DNA from: a bacterium
GTDB lineage: Bacteria > Cyanobacteriota > Vampirovibrionia > Gastranaerophilales > Gastranaerophilaceae
Reading direction: 5' to 3'
DNA: 36,551 nt
Assembly (NCBI GenBank): GCA_017544545.1
Contig: JAFYDY010000007.1
Location: forward strand, 1-36,551
The notes below the pieces were generated by a model that searched no databases, had not been told where the DNA came from, and saw nothing but the letters and a program-made list of their open reading frames with translations. Within the stretch, counting starts at the first letter, position 1; the number at the start of each line of letters is the position of its first letter. The translations under genes and the position numbers were made by a program. Below, piece by piece: positions 20,798 through 27,688 of this stretch.

Positions 20798-21178
20798 ATG
20801 TTATTTGTATATCCAGCAATATTTCATAAAGAAAATGGTTCTTATTGGGTTGAATTCCCAGACTTACAAGGATGTCAAACGTATGGCAATACGATTAACG
20901 AGACAATAAATTATGCACAAGAGGCTTTGGAATCATATATAAGCTCGATGTTAGAGCAAAATTTAACTTTACCAGTGCCATCTGATATTACACTTATAAA
21001 AGTTGATGATGGTTTTACTTCCCTTGTTTCGTGTAATATAAATCAATATAAAGCCACAAAGGCAGTGAAAAAAACATTAACAATCCCTATGTGGCTAAAT
21101 GAACAAGCAAATGATTTAGGCTTAAATTTTTCTCAAGTTTTGCAGGATGCACTTTTAACTAAAATACAAGCCAAATAA
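20798..21178 (+). CDS. hicB: HicB antitoxin
   Basis: A 126-residue protein with AGGGAGG upstream. The N-terminal RNase H-like partial fold is clear (FHKENGSYWVEFPDLQGCQT, then TINETINYAQEALESYI), and the C-terminus, LTIPMWLNEQANDLGLNFSQ, is a ribbon-helix-helix-type DNA-binding domain. It neutralises HicA and represses the promoter at 20541-20570. It ends one base before the stop of the convergent amidase gene, so no terminator separates the two; antisense readthrough between lysis and addiction genes is possible. Confidence 0.92.
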   Translation: MLFVYPAIFHKENGSYWVEFPDLQGCQTYGNTINETINYAQEALESYISSMLEQNLTLPVPSDITLIKVDDGFTSLVSCNINQYKATKAVKKTLTIPMWLNEQANDLGLNFSQVLQDALLTKIQAK

Positions 21179-21179
21179 T

Positions 21180-21326
21180 CTAGCTTATTTTGTTAGCCAT
21201 ATTTATAATAAGCGCGTCCAAATATTTAACAATGTCGACGGCTTTAACCCAATAATCCACTGAGTTAATCACGCCTTTTTCATGCAATATTTTTAATGCG
21301 TCTTGTACGTTTTCAACTTTAGCCAT
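21180..21326 (-). CDS. Internally started C-terminal domain of the endolysin
   Basis: Within the amidase frame, AAGGAGGTG at 21333-21341 sits six bases before ATG 21326. Translation there gives a 48-residue protein (MAKVENVQDALKILHEKGVI onwards) equal to the wall-binding tail. Secondary starts of this sort are documented in other clostridial phage lysins, where the free domain joins the full lysin in a complex. The perfect site and spacing are seen directly; production is inferred. Confidence 0.65.
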   Translation of the reverse strand: MAKVENVQDALKILHEKGVINSVDYWVKAVDIVKYLDALIINMANKIS

Positions 21327-21872
21327 ACCTTTCACCTCCTTTTTAAAATATTTGCAAATGCCATTAGTTATGGCCTGTGCAATTCCTTTTTGACAGGAAT
21401 TGAATAACAATAAAGTTCCTTCACTGAAATTGCTAATGAACCCAACTTCAATCAAAACCGCGGGCATTTTTGTTGAGTTCAACACAACTAATTTTTTCTG
21501 CTCTTTTATTCCCCTATTTGTAGCGCCTGTGATTTTTATTAGCTCGTTTTGTATGTTAGTAGCTAATTGATTATTTACTCCTTTATTTTCGTATACCAGC
21601 GTCTCTATCCCGTTTGCTGAACTATTTCCCGCAGAATTTAGGTGTATCGACACAAAGAAATCAGCGCCAAATTTATTGGCTTTTTTGGCTCTCTCTGCGA
21701 GGGGGATGAATACATCCGTTGACCTTGACATTGAAGTTTCAAAGCCATTATTTTTAAGTGCATTGTTTAGCTTTAAAGCTATTTGCAACGCAATATCTTT
21801 CTCGTATATGTCCCCATTGACGGCGCCGGGGTCTTTGCCACCGTGCCCAGCATCTATAAATATTTTTGGCAT
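21180..21872 (-). CDS. N-acetylmuramoyl-L-alanine amidase endolysin (Amidase_3)
   Basis: A 230-residue endolysin. The Amidase_3 catalytic domain spans about 1-175: IFIDAGHGGKDPGAVNG (first zinc His), an acidic YEKDIAL, SIHLNSA (second His) and VLIEVGFISN (catalytic Glu). The C-terminal 48 residues (VQDALKILHEKGVINSVDYW onward, ending DALIINMANKIS) match the small cell-wall-binding tail found on clostridial phage lysins. No signal peptide, so release depends on the holin at 25.1 kb. It has its own upstream region after a terminator (21955-21993). An internal ribosome site can produce the tail alone. Confidence 0.93.
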   Translation of the reverse strand: MPKIFIDAGHGGKDPGAVNGDIYEKDIALQIALKLNNALKNNGFETSMSRSTDVFIPLAERAKKANKFGADFFVSIHLNSAGNSSANGIETLVYENKGVNNQLATNIQNELIKITGATNRGIKEQKKLVVLNSTKMPAVLIEVGFISNFSEGTLLLFNSCQKGIAQAITNGICKYFKKEVKGMAKVENVQDALKILHEKGVINSVDYWVKAVDIVKYLDALIINMANKIS

Positions 21873-21954
21873 ATAATCATCTCCATTTTTCTTGATTTGC
21901 TTTGCTTAGTATGTTAAACTAACAGTTAGCATCAATCCTCTTTATTTGTAATTA

Positions 21955-21993
21955 CAAAAATAGCCACCAAGTTTTGTCTTGGTAGCTATTTTC
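21955..21993. terminator. Bidirectional terminator upstream of the endolysin
   Basis: AATAGCCACCAAG and CTTGGTAGCTATT make a 13-bp stem with one G-U pair, flanked by A- and T-runs so it can act on both strands. It separates the endolysin from the toxin-like module at 22.1 kb. Confidence 0.85.
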
Positions 21994-22006
21994 GTTTGTG
22001 TTATAC

Positions 22007-22035
22007 TTGACGTATATTTTTTTTCGTGGTAACAT
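22007..22035 (+). promoter_or_regulatory. Promoter of candidate antitoxin RNA, module at 22.1 kb
   Basis: TTGACG (22007-22012), 17-base spacer, TAACAT (22030-22035). The same arrangement with the same -35 recurs at 24838-24866, marking a duplicated module. Confidence 0.75.
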
Positions 22036-22041
22036 ATAAAT

Positions 22042-22130
22042 ATATCGGGTATTGCTAATAGACGGCTACCCTGGAAAAGTCTTAACTATATAATAGTCGC
22101 ACATTTCGAGAGTTGGGCGACTATTTTTTT
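22042..22130 (+). ncRNA. Candidate antitoxin RNA, module at 22.1 kb
   Basis: Predicted RNA of about 90 nt, from the promoter at 22007-22035 to the terminator AATAGTCGC (22092-22100) / GCGACTATT (22117-22125) plus seven T. Its 3' end overlaps the stop codon and 3' end of the opposing 32-codon gene. It includes AATAGACGGCTACC, a near-repeat of AATTAGTCGCCTACC at 22247-22260 in the leader of the opposing gene, so it could also pair with that leader imperfectly. Its start GGGTATTGCTAATA mirrors TATTACAATACCC at 22264-22276. Confidence 0.6.
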
Positions 22131-22219
22131 ATGCTCAAAAATAAAATAACAACTGCGAAAGTAAGAATGATACCTAGCAATAAAGCGAGGATAATTATTA
22201 CTGCAATTAGATATTCCAT
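22121..22219 (-). CDS. 32-residue hydrophobic peptide, candidate type I toxin
   Basis: The peptide begins MEYLIAVIIILALLLGIILT, ends FLSIKK and is a single long membrane helix with a basic end. GGGGGG lies seven bases before the ATG. In the leader CCTCCC (22240-22245) pairs with that GGGGGG (22227-22232) across a seven-base loop, hiding it, and GGCGACTA of the leader (22249-22256) is perfectly complementary to TAGTCGCC at the 3' end of the same mRNA (22116-22123). Such 5'/3' locking and hidden ribosome sites are hallmarks of type I toxin mRNAs. A paralogue lies at 24955-25023. Confidence 0.65.
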   Translation of the reverse strand: MEYLIAVIIILALLLGIILTFAVVILFLSIKK

Positions 22220-22285
22220 AAGCACGCCCCCCTTCACCAGGGAGGAATTAGTCGCCTACCATTTATTACAATACCCTTAACGTTT

Positions 22286-22294
22286 ATTATAGCA
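22286..22294 (-). promoter_or_regulatory. Extended -10 promoter of the 32-residue peptide gene
   Basis: Minus strand TGCTATAAT without a clear -35. The same extended -10 occurs before the paralogue near 25120. Upstream lie two copies of AGGTATACAATTTT (see 22309-22344). Confidence 0.6.
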
Positions 22295-22308
22295 TCTTTA
22301 CTTGCTCA

Positions 22309-22344
22309 AGGTATACAATTTTAACGTGTCAGGTATACAATTTT
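22309..22344. repeat. 14-bp direct repeats 22 bp apart upstream of the peptide promoter
   Basis: AGGTATACAATTTT at 22309-22322 and 22331-22344, in phase with two helical turns, located between the RibB-like gene and the peptide promoter. They look like tandem protein-binding sites; each contains the palindrome GTATAC. Confidence 0.6.
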
Positions 22345-22352
22345 TTCACCGA

Positions 22353-22970
22353 TTAAAACGGAATCCCAGTGCTATCAATAACATATTTTTTGAGTTCATC
22401 AATGCTAAATAGCTTATAATTTTTATCTTTATTCCATGCTTGCCATTCTTTCACGGTAAGCATTTTATTTTCATCAAGTAAAATTTCACATATAACGGAC
22501 ACTTTTTTTAGATTAGCAAGGCGGCAAAGTTCAATGCTTGCCTCTGTATGTCCATATCTTTCTAGCAATCCACCATCTTTAGCAATTAAGCCAAAACAAT
22601 GTCCGGGGCGTGTAAAATCTGTTGCCAAAGCATTTTCATCGCAAACTTTTAAAATTGTTTCGCTGCGTTCCTTTGATGAGATACCAGTATTGCACCATTT
22701 ACCGTCAAAGCTAACTGTAAAATTTGTGAGCCGTTTGTCTTCATTATGTTCAACCATATAGCCCAAATTTAATTTCTGCGCGTATTCACTGGACATTGGC
22801 GTACATATTAGCCCAGAGCCCAAACGAGCCATGTCGTAAATCTTTTTAGGTGTGATAAATTGCGCAGCAGTGCAAAAATCAATTTCGTTTTCTTGCTTTT
22901 CATTGTCTGCAAGGCAAATAACTTCACCGTTTGCCATTGCTTTTATTGCCTCTTCAATTTTGCCAAACAT
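22353..22970 (-). CDS. ribB: RibB-like 3,4-dihydroxy-2-butanone-4-phosphate synthase
   Basis: A 205-residue enzyme from ATG 22970 (AAAGGATG six bases upstream). It aligns along its whole length with RibB, which converts ribulose 5-phosphate to formate and DHBP, the four-carbon precursor of riboflavin. Kept: QENEID, GSGLIC, RPGH, YGHTEA with the metal-binding His, and CEILL with the later Glu. Changed: the Arg before ENE in the usual RENEGD is Gln, the Gly is Ile, and GTGFTV is LTNFTV. It lies in the late operon between a tail fibre and a toxin-like locus, so it is cargo. It may be an active auxiliary enzyme or one with altered chemistry. Confidence 0.88.
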   Translation of the reverse strand: MFGKIEEAIKAMANGEVICLADNEKQENEIDFCTAAQFITPKKIYDMARLGSGLICTPMSSEYAQKLNLGYMVEHNEDKRLTNFTVSFDGKWCNTGISSKERSETILKVCDENALATDFTRPGHCFGLIAKDGGLLERYGHTEASIELCRLANLKKVSVICEILLDENKMLTVKEWQAWNKDKNYKLFSIDELKKYVIDSTGIPF

Positions 22971-22997
22971 AATTTTCATCCTTTCAAAATTAAAATT

Positions 22998-24305
22998 TTA
23001 AATGCTAAATGGCTCGGTTGGTGGAGTGAATGAATCTGTTGTATAGCGAGCACAATTTGAAAGTCGTAAATTACTAATATAGCCTTTTACATATTGTCCA
23101 CGATTACCGTTTACCCATTGAAAAAAGAAAATGGTTAAAGGTGATAAGACGGTTTGTGGATTGTAAAGTTGATAATAATAATCGCTACCATATGGGTTAG
23201 TATACCAACCAACTTTAATTCCATTTAAGTAAAATCTAAAAGAATCCTGTCTTAAGCTGAACTCAGCGTTTTTGACAAAAGCAAGATGATTCCATTCGTT
23301 TAATTTTAATCCCCAAGCATATGGAGCAAATGCCAATGTATTTGCGGTTCTTCCATTGCTAAGGTTATCGTAGCAAAAGCTAATCTCTGCTCTATCATTG
23401 CGAATACAATAATGTTGCCAATATTCTTTGTAATTACTCGGAGATGAATATTGACTATTAGCATCTTGACCTAAAAAACTATATGCTTGAGTCCTGCTAT
23501 AATCTATTGGATACCACCAAAATTCAAAAGTAAAATTACCCATAAATATTTGGAAATTGCTATCGTTTAAAATCAAAGCGCTTGAGCCATCCAGATATAA
23601 AGTAGGTTTATTAAATAGCATTTGATTAGATGATATAACAGGATTACCGACTGTTTGCAAAACGTATCCAAAAGGACCAATATCTTTAGTAGGGCTTTCA
23701 TCGAAAGGGCATAAAAGTAAAGTATTTTTATCAGTGATATTTCTGGTTTGAGGTATTTGATTAATTTTAGTTGCATAGCTTCTAAAAGTATCCGATGAAT
23801 CGACAGAAACGCCTTTGTCGATTATCGCATTTTTAATCTGAGTTTTTGTTTCTGCTAGATATCCAGTTTTATCTTGTACAACTTCACCGTTAATTGAATC
23901 CAAATCACCTTGCAGAGTACTTATTTGACTTTGCAAATCTGATATTTGAGACTGTAAATTGGATATTTGACTTTCTAATGATGAAATTTGACTAGTTAAA
24001 GTTGAAACTTGATTTTCAAGCGATGCTTTTTGACTTTCAAGAGTTGAAACTTCGCTTTGTAATTGCGCAATCTGTTCTTGAAGTTGTAATTTTTCACCTT
24101 GCAGCGTTTCAATTTGCGTATTCAAAGCTTGAATTTGCACATTCAATAAATCAATTTGCGCATTAGCACTTGCTAAATTTTGTTCAAGTTGTGCTTTTTC
24201 TTGAGTAAGTGTTTCTATGGTTTGTTGCAGTTGATTGATTTTATCAACTAATGCTTGCTTATCAATTACAACATCAATTTGCGCCGTCAACGGTTGTATT
24301 TCCAT
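22998..24305 (-). CDS. Tail fibre with long coiled coil and LamG-like receptor domain
   Basis: About 435 residues from ATG 24305 (GGAGGTG seven bases upstream). Residues 15-145 are a continuous trimeric coiled coil with regular heptads (SQISSLESQISNLQSQISDL). A short collar follows (SYATKINQIPQ), then a C-terminal concanavalin/LamG-like sandwich from about 200 (NFTFEFWWYPID, LNEWNHLAFVK, RFYLNGIKVGW, GYISNLRLSNCARYT). This is a receptor-binding fibre likely to recognise host surface glycans. It overlaps the preceding baseplate-like gene by 32 nt. Confidence 0.85.
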   Translation of the reverse strand: MEIQPLTAQIDVVIDKQALVDKINQLQQTIETLTQEKAQLEQNLASANAQIDLLNVQIQALNTQIETLQGEKLQLQEQIAQLQSEVSTLESQKASLENQVSTLTSQISSLESQISNLQSQISDLQSQISTLQGDLDSINGEVVQDKTGYLAETKTQIKNAIIDKGVSVDSSDTFRSYATKINQIPQTRNITDKNTLLLCPFDESPTKDIGPFGYVLQTVGNPVISSNQMLFNKPTLYLDGSSALILNDSNFQIFMGNFTFEFWWYPIDYSRTQAYSFLGQDANSQYSSPSNYKEYWQHYCIRNDRAEISFCYDNLSNGRTANTLAFAPYAWGLKLNEWNHLAFVKNAEFSLRQDSFRFYLNGIKVGWYTNPYGSDYYYQLYNPQTVLSPLTIFFFQWVNGNRGQYVKGYISNLRLSNCARYTTDSFTPPTEPFSI

Positions 24306-24642
24306 CACCAATCACCTCCAAAATTTCAAAATTAGCTTTTAGCATTGGCGTGTTAATTTTGTCATCTGAATCGATAACGCGGATATCGTAAAAATAAGAG
24401 CCAAAAGTTAAATCTTGCGTATCTGATTTTTCTAATACAACAGTTACATAACTTTCGCCGTCATTAGTTAAAACCTTTGATATTAATTTGTTCGTATTAT
24501 TAGGATTAATTTTGACAGCGAATTGAACTTTTTCACCTTCTGATAAAATGTAGGGTGTGTTATCTGGATTTTTGAGATTAAAGCAGATTTCGGCATAATC
24601 ACCCCTGCTTAATTTAATATTTTTTTCATTAACAATTAACAT
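24274..24642 (-). CDS. Baseplate-upper-protein-like fibre adaptor
   Basis: About 122 residues from ATG 24642, preceded by GGGAGGTGG; an open frame to 24708 is unnecessary. The pattern LSRGDYAEICFNLKNPDNTP, GEKVQFAVKINPN, YVTVVLEKSDTQDLTFGSYF and YDIRVIDSDD matches beta-sandwich N-terminal domains like BppU that link baseplates to fibres. It is immediately followed by the LamG fibre, its likely partner. Directly upstream is an intrinsic terminator and then a toxin-like module, so it must be read by readthrough or a local promoter. Confidence 0.65.
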   Translation of the reverse strand: MLIVNEKNIKLSRGDYAEICFNLKNPDNTPYILSEGEKVQFAVKINPNNTNKLISKVLTNDGESYVTVVLEKSDTQDLTFGSYFYDIRVIDSDDKINTPMLKANFEILEVIGDGNTTVDGAN

Positions 24643-24725
24643 AAAACCACCTCCCAAAATGTCAAACAAACCAGACAAAAAACACGAAATGTCAAAGAAT
24701 CTTGACACTGTATTTAAACAATATT

Positions 24726-24771
24726 AAAAAAAATACTCATCAAACCCGCAATATAATTGGGTTTCATGAGT
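24726..24771 (-). terminator. Intrinsic terminator after the 24.9-kb module
   Basis: Minus strand ACTCATGAAACCC / GGGTTTGATGAGT with an 11-base loop and eight T. It stands between the holin and the fibre genes. TTTGACATTT occurs twice just downstream, possible -35 elements without clear -10 partners. Confidence 0.88.
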
Positions 24772-24837
24772 AAAAAATAGGGCAATAATCTATTCGTCAA
24801 AGAGTGGATTAAAGAATAATTATTTGAATTTTTCCCC

Positions 24838-24866
24838 TTGACGTATTTTTTTTTATGTGTTAGCAT
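24838..24866 (+). promoter_or_regulatory. Promoter of candidate antitoxin RNA, module at 24.9 kb
   Basis: TTGACG (24838-24843), 17-base spacer, TAGCAT (24861-24866), then ATAAATATAT exactly as in the 22.0-kb copy. Confidence 0.7.
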
Positions 24867-24872
24867 ATAAAT

Positions 24873-24964
24873 ATATGACAGGTATCGTTAATAGACGGTT
24901 GCCAAAAGGTTAAGTTAAATGTTTATTATAACCGCACTCTTTAGGCTGGGGCGGTTATTTTTTT
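24873..24964 (+). ncRNA. Candidate antitoxin RNA, module at 24.9 kb
   Basis: About 90 nt, from the promoter at 24838-24866 to the terminator TAACCGC (24929-24935) / GCGGTTA (24951-24957) plus a T-run. It is convergent with and overlaps the 3' end of the 22-codon gene. Its start, CAGGTATCGTTAATA, mirrors the opposing leader (TATTAAATGTCGATACCTG at 25066-25084), as in the 22.1-kb copy. The stem sequences differ from that copy but keep pairing, which supports a functional hairpin. Confidence 0.6.
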
Positions 24965-25023
24965 ATGCTTACAATGATAAAAAGAATCAGCATTAACAAG
25001 CTAATGATGAAATCCTTATCCAT
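24955..25023 (-). CDS. 22-residue hydrophobic peptide, candidate type I toxin
   Basis: The peptide begins MDKDFIISLLMLILFIIVSI and ends with KK; like its 22.1-kb paralogue it ends SIKK. AGAGG lies eight bases upstream of the ATG. The leader hairpin CACTCTCT/AGAGGGTG (25042-25049 with 25029-25036, one G-U) hides the ribosome site, and leader GGCGGTT (25051-25057) is perfectly complementary to AACCGCC near the mRNA 3' end (24950-24956). The stop codon lies in the shared terminator. Promoter TGCTATAAT is at the end of the holin gene, about 25121-25129. Confidence 0.62.
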   Translation of the reverse strand: MDKDFIISLLMLILFIIVSIKK

Positions 25024-25134
25024 AGCATCACCCTCTTTCACAGAGAGTGCAACCGCCTAACCATTTATTAAATGTCGATACCTGCCATAAGGGTTTGAGA
25101 AATTTCTCTACCCCGAAAAATTATAGCACAAAAA

Positions 25135-25404
25135 TTAATTAGGAACTACATATTCAAGCGCGCGCTTGCTATCTGATACACCTTTTGTTGTTGGGTCATT
25201 GATTGTATTAATCACATTTACAACTATTAGCCCTAAAACATAAGGATTTTTTAGCGCACTACCTATTAAACTAAAAACTGAATCCCACGTAGTAAAATCT
25301 TTAAAATTCATGCCATAGTAAGCCAAAATCGGGCTTACTATGGCAAGGAATACTTGCGCCCACCAAATGGGATTGTTGATTCTAACTTGCCAGTTAATAT
25401 CCAT
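25135..25404 (-). CDS. Holin, phi LC3 family
   Basis: An 89-residue protein from ATG 25404, with GGAGG upstream; the longer frame to 25428 lacks support. The PF04531 pattern is plain: MDINWQVRINNPIWWAQVFL, two membrane segments (about 13-32 and 53-75), then INTINDPTTKGVSDSKRALEY. It would oligomerise in the inner membrane at a set time and release the endolysin encoded 3 kb downstream. Holin and lysin are unusually far apart, separated by two toxin-like modules, fibre genes and ribB. Confidence 0.92.
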   Translation of the reverse strand: MDINWQVRINNPIWWAQVFLAIVSPILAYYGMNFKDFTTWDSVFSLIGSALKNPYVLGLIVVNVINTINDPTTKGVSDSKRALEYVVPN

Positions 25405-25408
25405 AATA

Positions 25409-25747
25409 TCAAGCCTCCAGTTTTTCAATCCTTTTTAACAGCTCGTTATATTTGATTTCTTGTTCAGTTAGTTGAGCGATAGTCAATACAAACTCATCGT
25501 TTTCATACTTGATAGAGTGGAAAATCTCGTAGTTTGGATAGAGATATTCGTTATCCCCGTCCAAAACGAAAATATCGCCCAAATTTGATGGATTTGAAGC
25601 AAGTTGATATAAATCATCAAAGCTGTTATTTTCATTGCTTAGATGCGCTTCTAGAGCATCTCTGCTTTGCCCCTTGCTAAAAATATTGATTTTGTTTATT
25701 AGTTTTGTTTCCAATATTGCCTCGTTGGCAAATTTTATATTACTCAT
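25409..25747 (-). CDS. Fibre-associated protein, possibly an assembly chaperone
   Basis: A 112-residue protein (MSNIKFANEAILETKLINKI onwards) with GGAGG upstream. It has a mixed fold and ends in a coiled-coil-like helix (IKYNELLKRIEKLEA) reminiscent of tail-fibre assembly or XkdW-like proteins placed between fibre and holin genes in Xkd-type operons. No catalytic or membrane features. The role is inferred from position. Confidence 0.5.
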   Translation of the reverse strand: MSNIKFANEAILETKLINKINIFSKGQSRDALEAHLSNENNSFDDLYQLASNPSNLGDIFVLDGDNEYLYPNYEIFHSIKYENDEFVLTIAQLTEQEIKYNELLKRIEKLEA

Positions 25748-25760
25748 TTATAAAACCTCC

Positions 25761-26384
25761 CTAATTTCTAATTGCTACAGTGTCATAATTTATTCTTGCA
25801 CCGTTAAGATAAATATTTAAAAATTTTACTGTGGAGTCAACCGGGCCATATGAAGTCCCAACGCTATCAGCTTGTATATATATATATACGCCTACATTAT
25901 TATAACTTTGGCTAAAAGTATAATTAAAAGTTCCTGAATTGATAGTATGATCCCAAGGATAAGCATTATCATTGAAAATACTTTGTAAGCTATTTCCTTG
26001 TCCTGAAGAATTTATATTGTAAAGGATATTTGCATATGCATTTGAGCTACCGGTGGCATGTGGATATAAATCATATGAATAATCAATTGAAAGCGTATCG
26101 CCTGCAACAGCATTAAATTTTCCAAGTGTAACAGTAACAGTACAATCATTACCATATACAATATAGTTTTTTACTTCTATAGCGCCATCAGTGGTTGTAT
26201 TTATTACGCCGGTGCATCCACTATCCATTGAATATCTGAGTATATTAAACCAGTTAAAAAATATATCAACCCATGAACCGTTAGTTTTTCTTTTTAAGCT
26301 AGTAATATAACTCCAGCTTCCACTAACTTTTTTTTTGAGAGTTGATATATTACTCCAAGAACCATTATTTTTTTTCTTTAACAT
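25761..26384 (-). CDS. Short tail-fibre protein with three N-terminal GSW repeats
   Basis: A 207-residue protein from ATG 26384, GGTG upstream, overlapping no other gene once this start is used. The N-terminus has three tandem repeats of about 14 residues: KKKNNGSWSNISTL, KKKVSGSWSYITSL and KRKTNGSWVDIFFN. The remainder is a Tyr/Asn/Ser-rich beta domain (VTVTLGKFNAVAGDTLSIDY, YTFSQSYNNVGVYIYI). It follows the main fibre and probably sits at the fibre tip or baseplate edge. Such lysine/GSW repeats are seen in other phage fibre-region proteins. Confidence 0.65.
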   Translation of the reverse strand: MLKKKNNGSWSNISTLKKKVSGSWSYITSLKRKTNGSWVDIFFNWFNILRYSMDSGCTGVINTTTDGAIEVKNYIVYGNDCTVTVTLGKFNAVAGDTLSIDYSYDLYPHATGSSNAYANILYNINSSGQGNSLQSIFNDNAYPWDHTINSGTFNYTFSQSYNNVGVYIYIQADSVGTSYGPVDSTVKFLNIYLNGARINYDTVAIRN

Positions 26385-26388
26385 ACAA

Positions 26389-27144
26389 TCACCATGCCCA
26401 TAAATCACCGTTTTGCGCCTTTGATGGCTCACTTGAGGCAACAAAACAATTGCCCGAATCTGAAGCACTTATTTTTTGCCAACCGCCATTCCAAGAACTG
26501 CCCCATCGATGAATAGAATAACAATATCCACCTGCACTGGCTAAAGCAAAAATTTCCGATCCAGAATTATAAATAACTGAAACAAGCCACCAATTGGTGG
26601 AGTTTGGCGTGTTTGTGCAATCCGTAGCCATGAACCATCCAGTTTTTCCATATCCTAAATTTAATATATAGTCTAACAAGTCAACACTTGAGGCGTTTGA
26701 TAATGGTTTGAATAAATTATTGTGGTTGAAATCAGAGCTATTATAAACATGTTGATTATTTATTTTTAATTCAACGTTTCCGCTGTATGCGTTTATATTT
26801 AAGGTATTGTTTGCATCGTTGATTATTCTTACGTTATAATCATCGCTTGTATTGTTGTAATGAAAATCGATCAGTGGAAATTCTGATATTAGTTCAAATG
26901 CAGCAAAAGTTGGTACGGTGTTCATTCCTAAACCCAAATTATCTCTTGCACCGCTTGCAGTTGTAGCCCCTGTTCCACCGTTGGCAACAGGAACAGCGCC
27001 GCCGGAGATATTACTCAAATCTTTTTCCAGCTTTGAATTCAAAGCCGTGTCAATAATGTCGGCGTTACCGTTAAAATCTGCAACATTATAAAAATCGGTG
27101 CTAGCCGGTTTTTTTAAGTTGTAATTGGTTGTATAATCAGCCAT
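26389..27144 (-). CDS. Tail fibre
   Basis: A 251-residue protein. The start MADYTTNYNLKKPASTDFYN is the typical baseplate-attachment opening of Xkd-type fibres. The segment GGTGATTASGARDNLGL at about 55-75 is a widespread fibre motif, and a C-terminal Trp/Gly-rich domain (HRWGSSWNGGWQKIS) ends in GDLWAW. It would link to the baseplate through its N-terminus. It overlaps the DUF2313 gene by 8 nt. Confidence 0.88.
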   Translation of the reverse strand: MADYTTNYNLKKPASTDFYNVADFNGNADIIDTALNSKLEKDLSNISGGAVPVANGGTGATTASGARDNLGLGMNTVPTFAAFELISEFPLIDFHYNNTSDDYNVRIINDANNTLNINAYSGNVELKINNQHVYNSSDFNHNNLFKPLSNASSVDLLDYILNLGYGKTGWFMATDCTNTPNSTNWWLVSVIYNSGSEIFALASAGGYCYSIHRWGSSWNGGWQKISASDSGNCFVASSEPSKAQNGDLWAW

Positions 27145-27688
27145 TTGAAATCACCTCACTTCTTAATTGTTCATGTGTATATGCATTCAGTTGCGCATGC
27201 GTTTTTGATGTTAGTGCTTGATATTGGTTATAGAGCAAGCTCAAATCAAGTACTAGATTTGCAGGCAAAACACGTTTCAAAAGTTTTTCGACCTCTGAAT
27301 ATTGTCTTTGTGCGCTCAAAGCAACACGCACGATCAATTTGTAATCTTCATTTTGCAATTCCATCGTGTAATCATCATTGCACAAGCTAGCAAGCATATT
27401 TTGAAGCTGTTTGTAGGTGTAAGGAATATCTGCGTTAATACGTGCAGCGATTCTAAAACGCCTATCTTCAAGCGTATCAGTACCCATTGGCGTTATCTCT
27501 AAGATTTTCTCCCAACGCTCACATCCGTTTTCATCTAGTGTGGCTATGAATTGGTTGTTATAGACATTTTTATGCGCTGTCCATAAATTATTTACTTGCT
27601 CATTTTCAGCCGCGCCAATCGCTGCAAATTCATCAGTTTGCGCAATTAACGGCAATAGATAATCCAAAAGATTAACTTCACGTTGCAC
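27137..27688 (-). CDS. Baseplate protein DUF2313 (YmfQ/Mu gp48-like)
   Basis: A 183-residue protein with GTG start, after GAGGTGACAAACA. The family pattern: EQVNNLWTAHKNVYNNQFIA, GCERWEKILEI, TLEDRRFRIAARINADIPYT and YKQLQNML. It joins the wedge proteins to the fibres in contractile tails. It overlaps the baseplate J gene at its start. Confidence 0.88.
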   Translation of the reverse strand: MQREVNLLDYLLPLIAQTDEFAAIGAAENEQVNNLWTAHKNVYNNQFIATLDENGCERWEKILEITPMGTDTLEDRRFRIAARINADIPYTYKQLQNMLASLCNDDYTMELQNEDYKLIVRVALSAQRQYSEVEKLLKRVLPANLVLDLSLLYNQYQALTSKTHAQLNAYTHEQLRSEVISNG

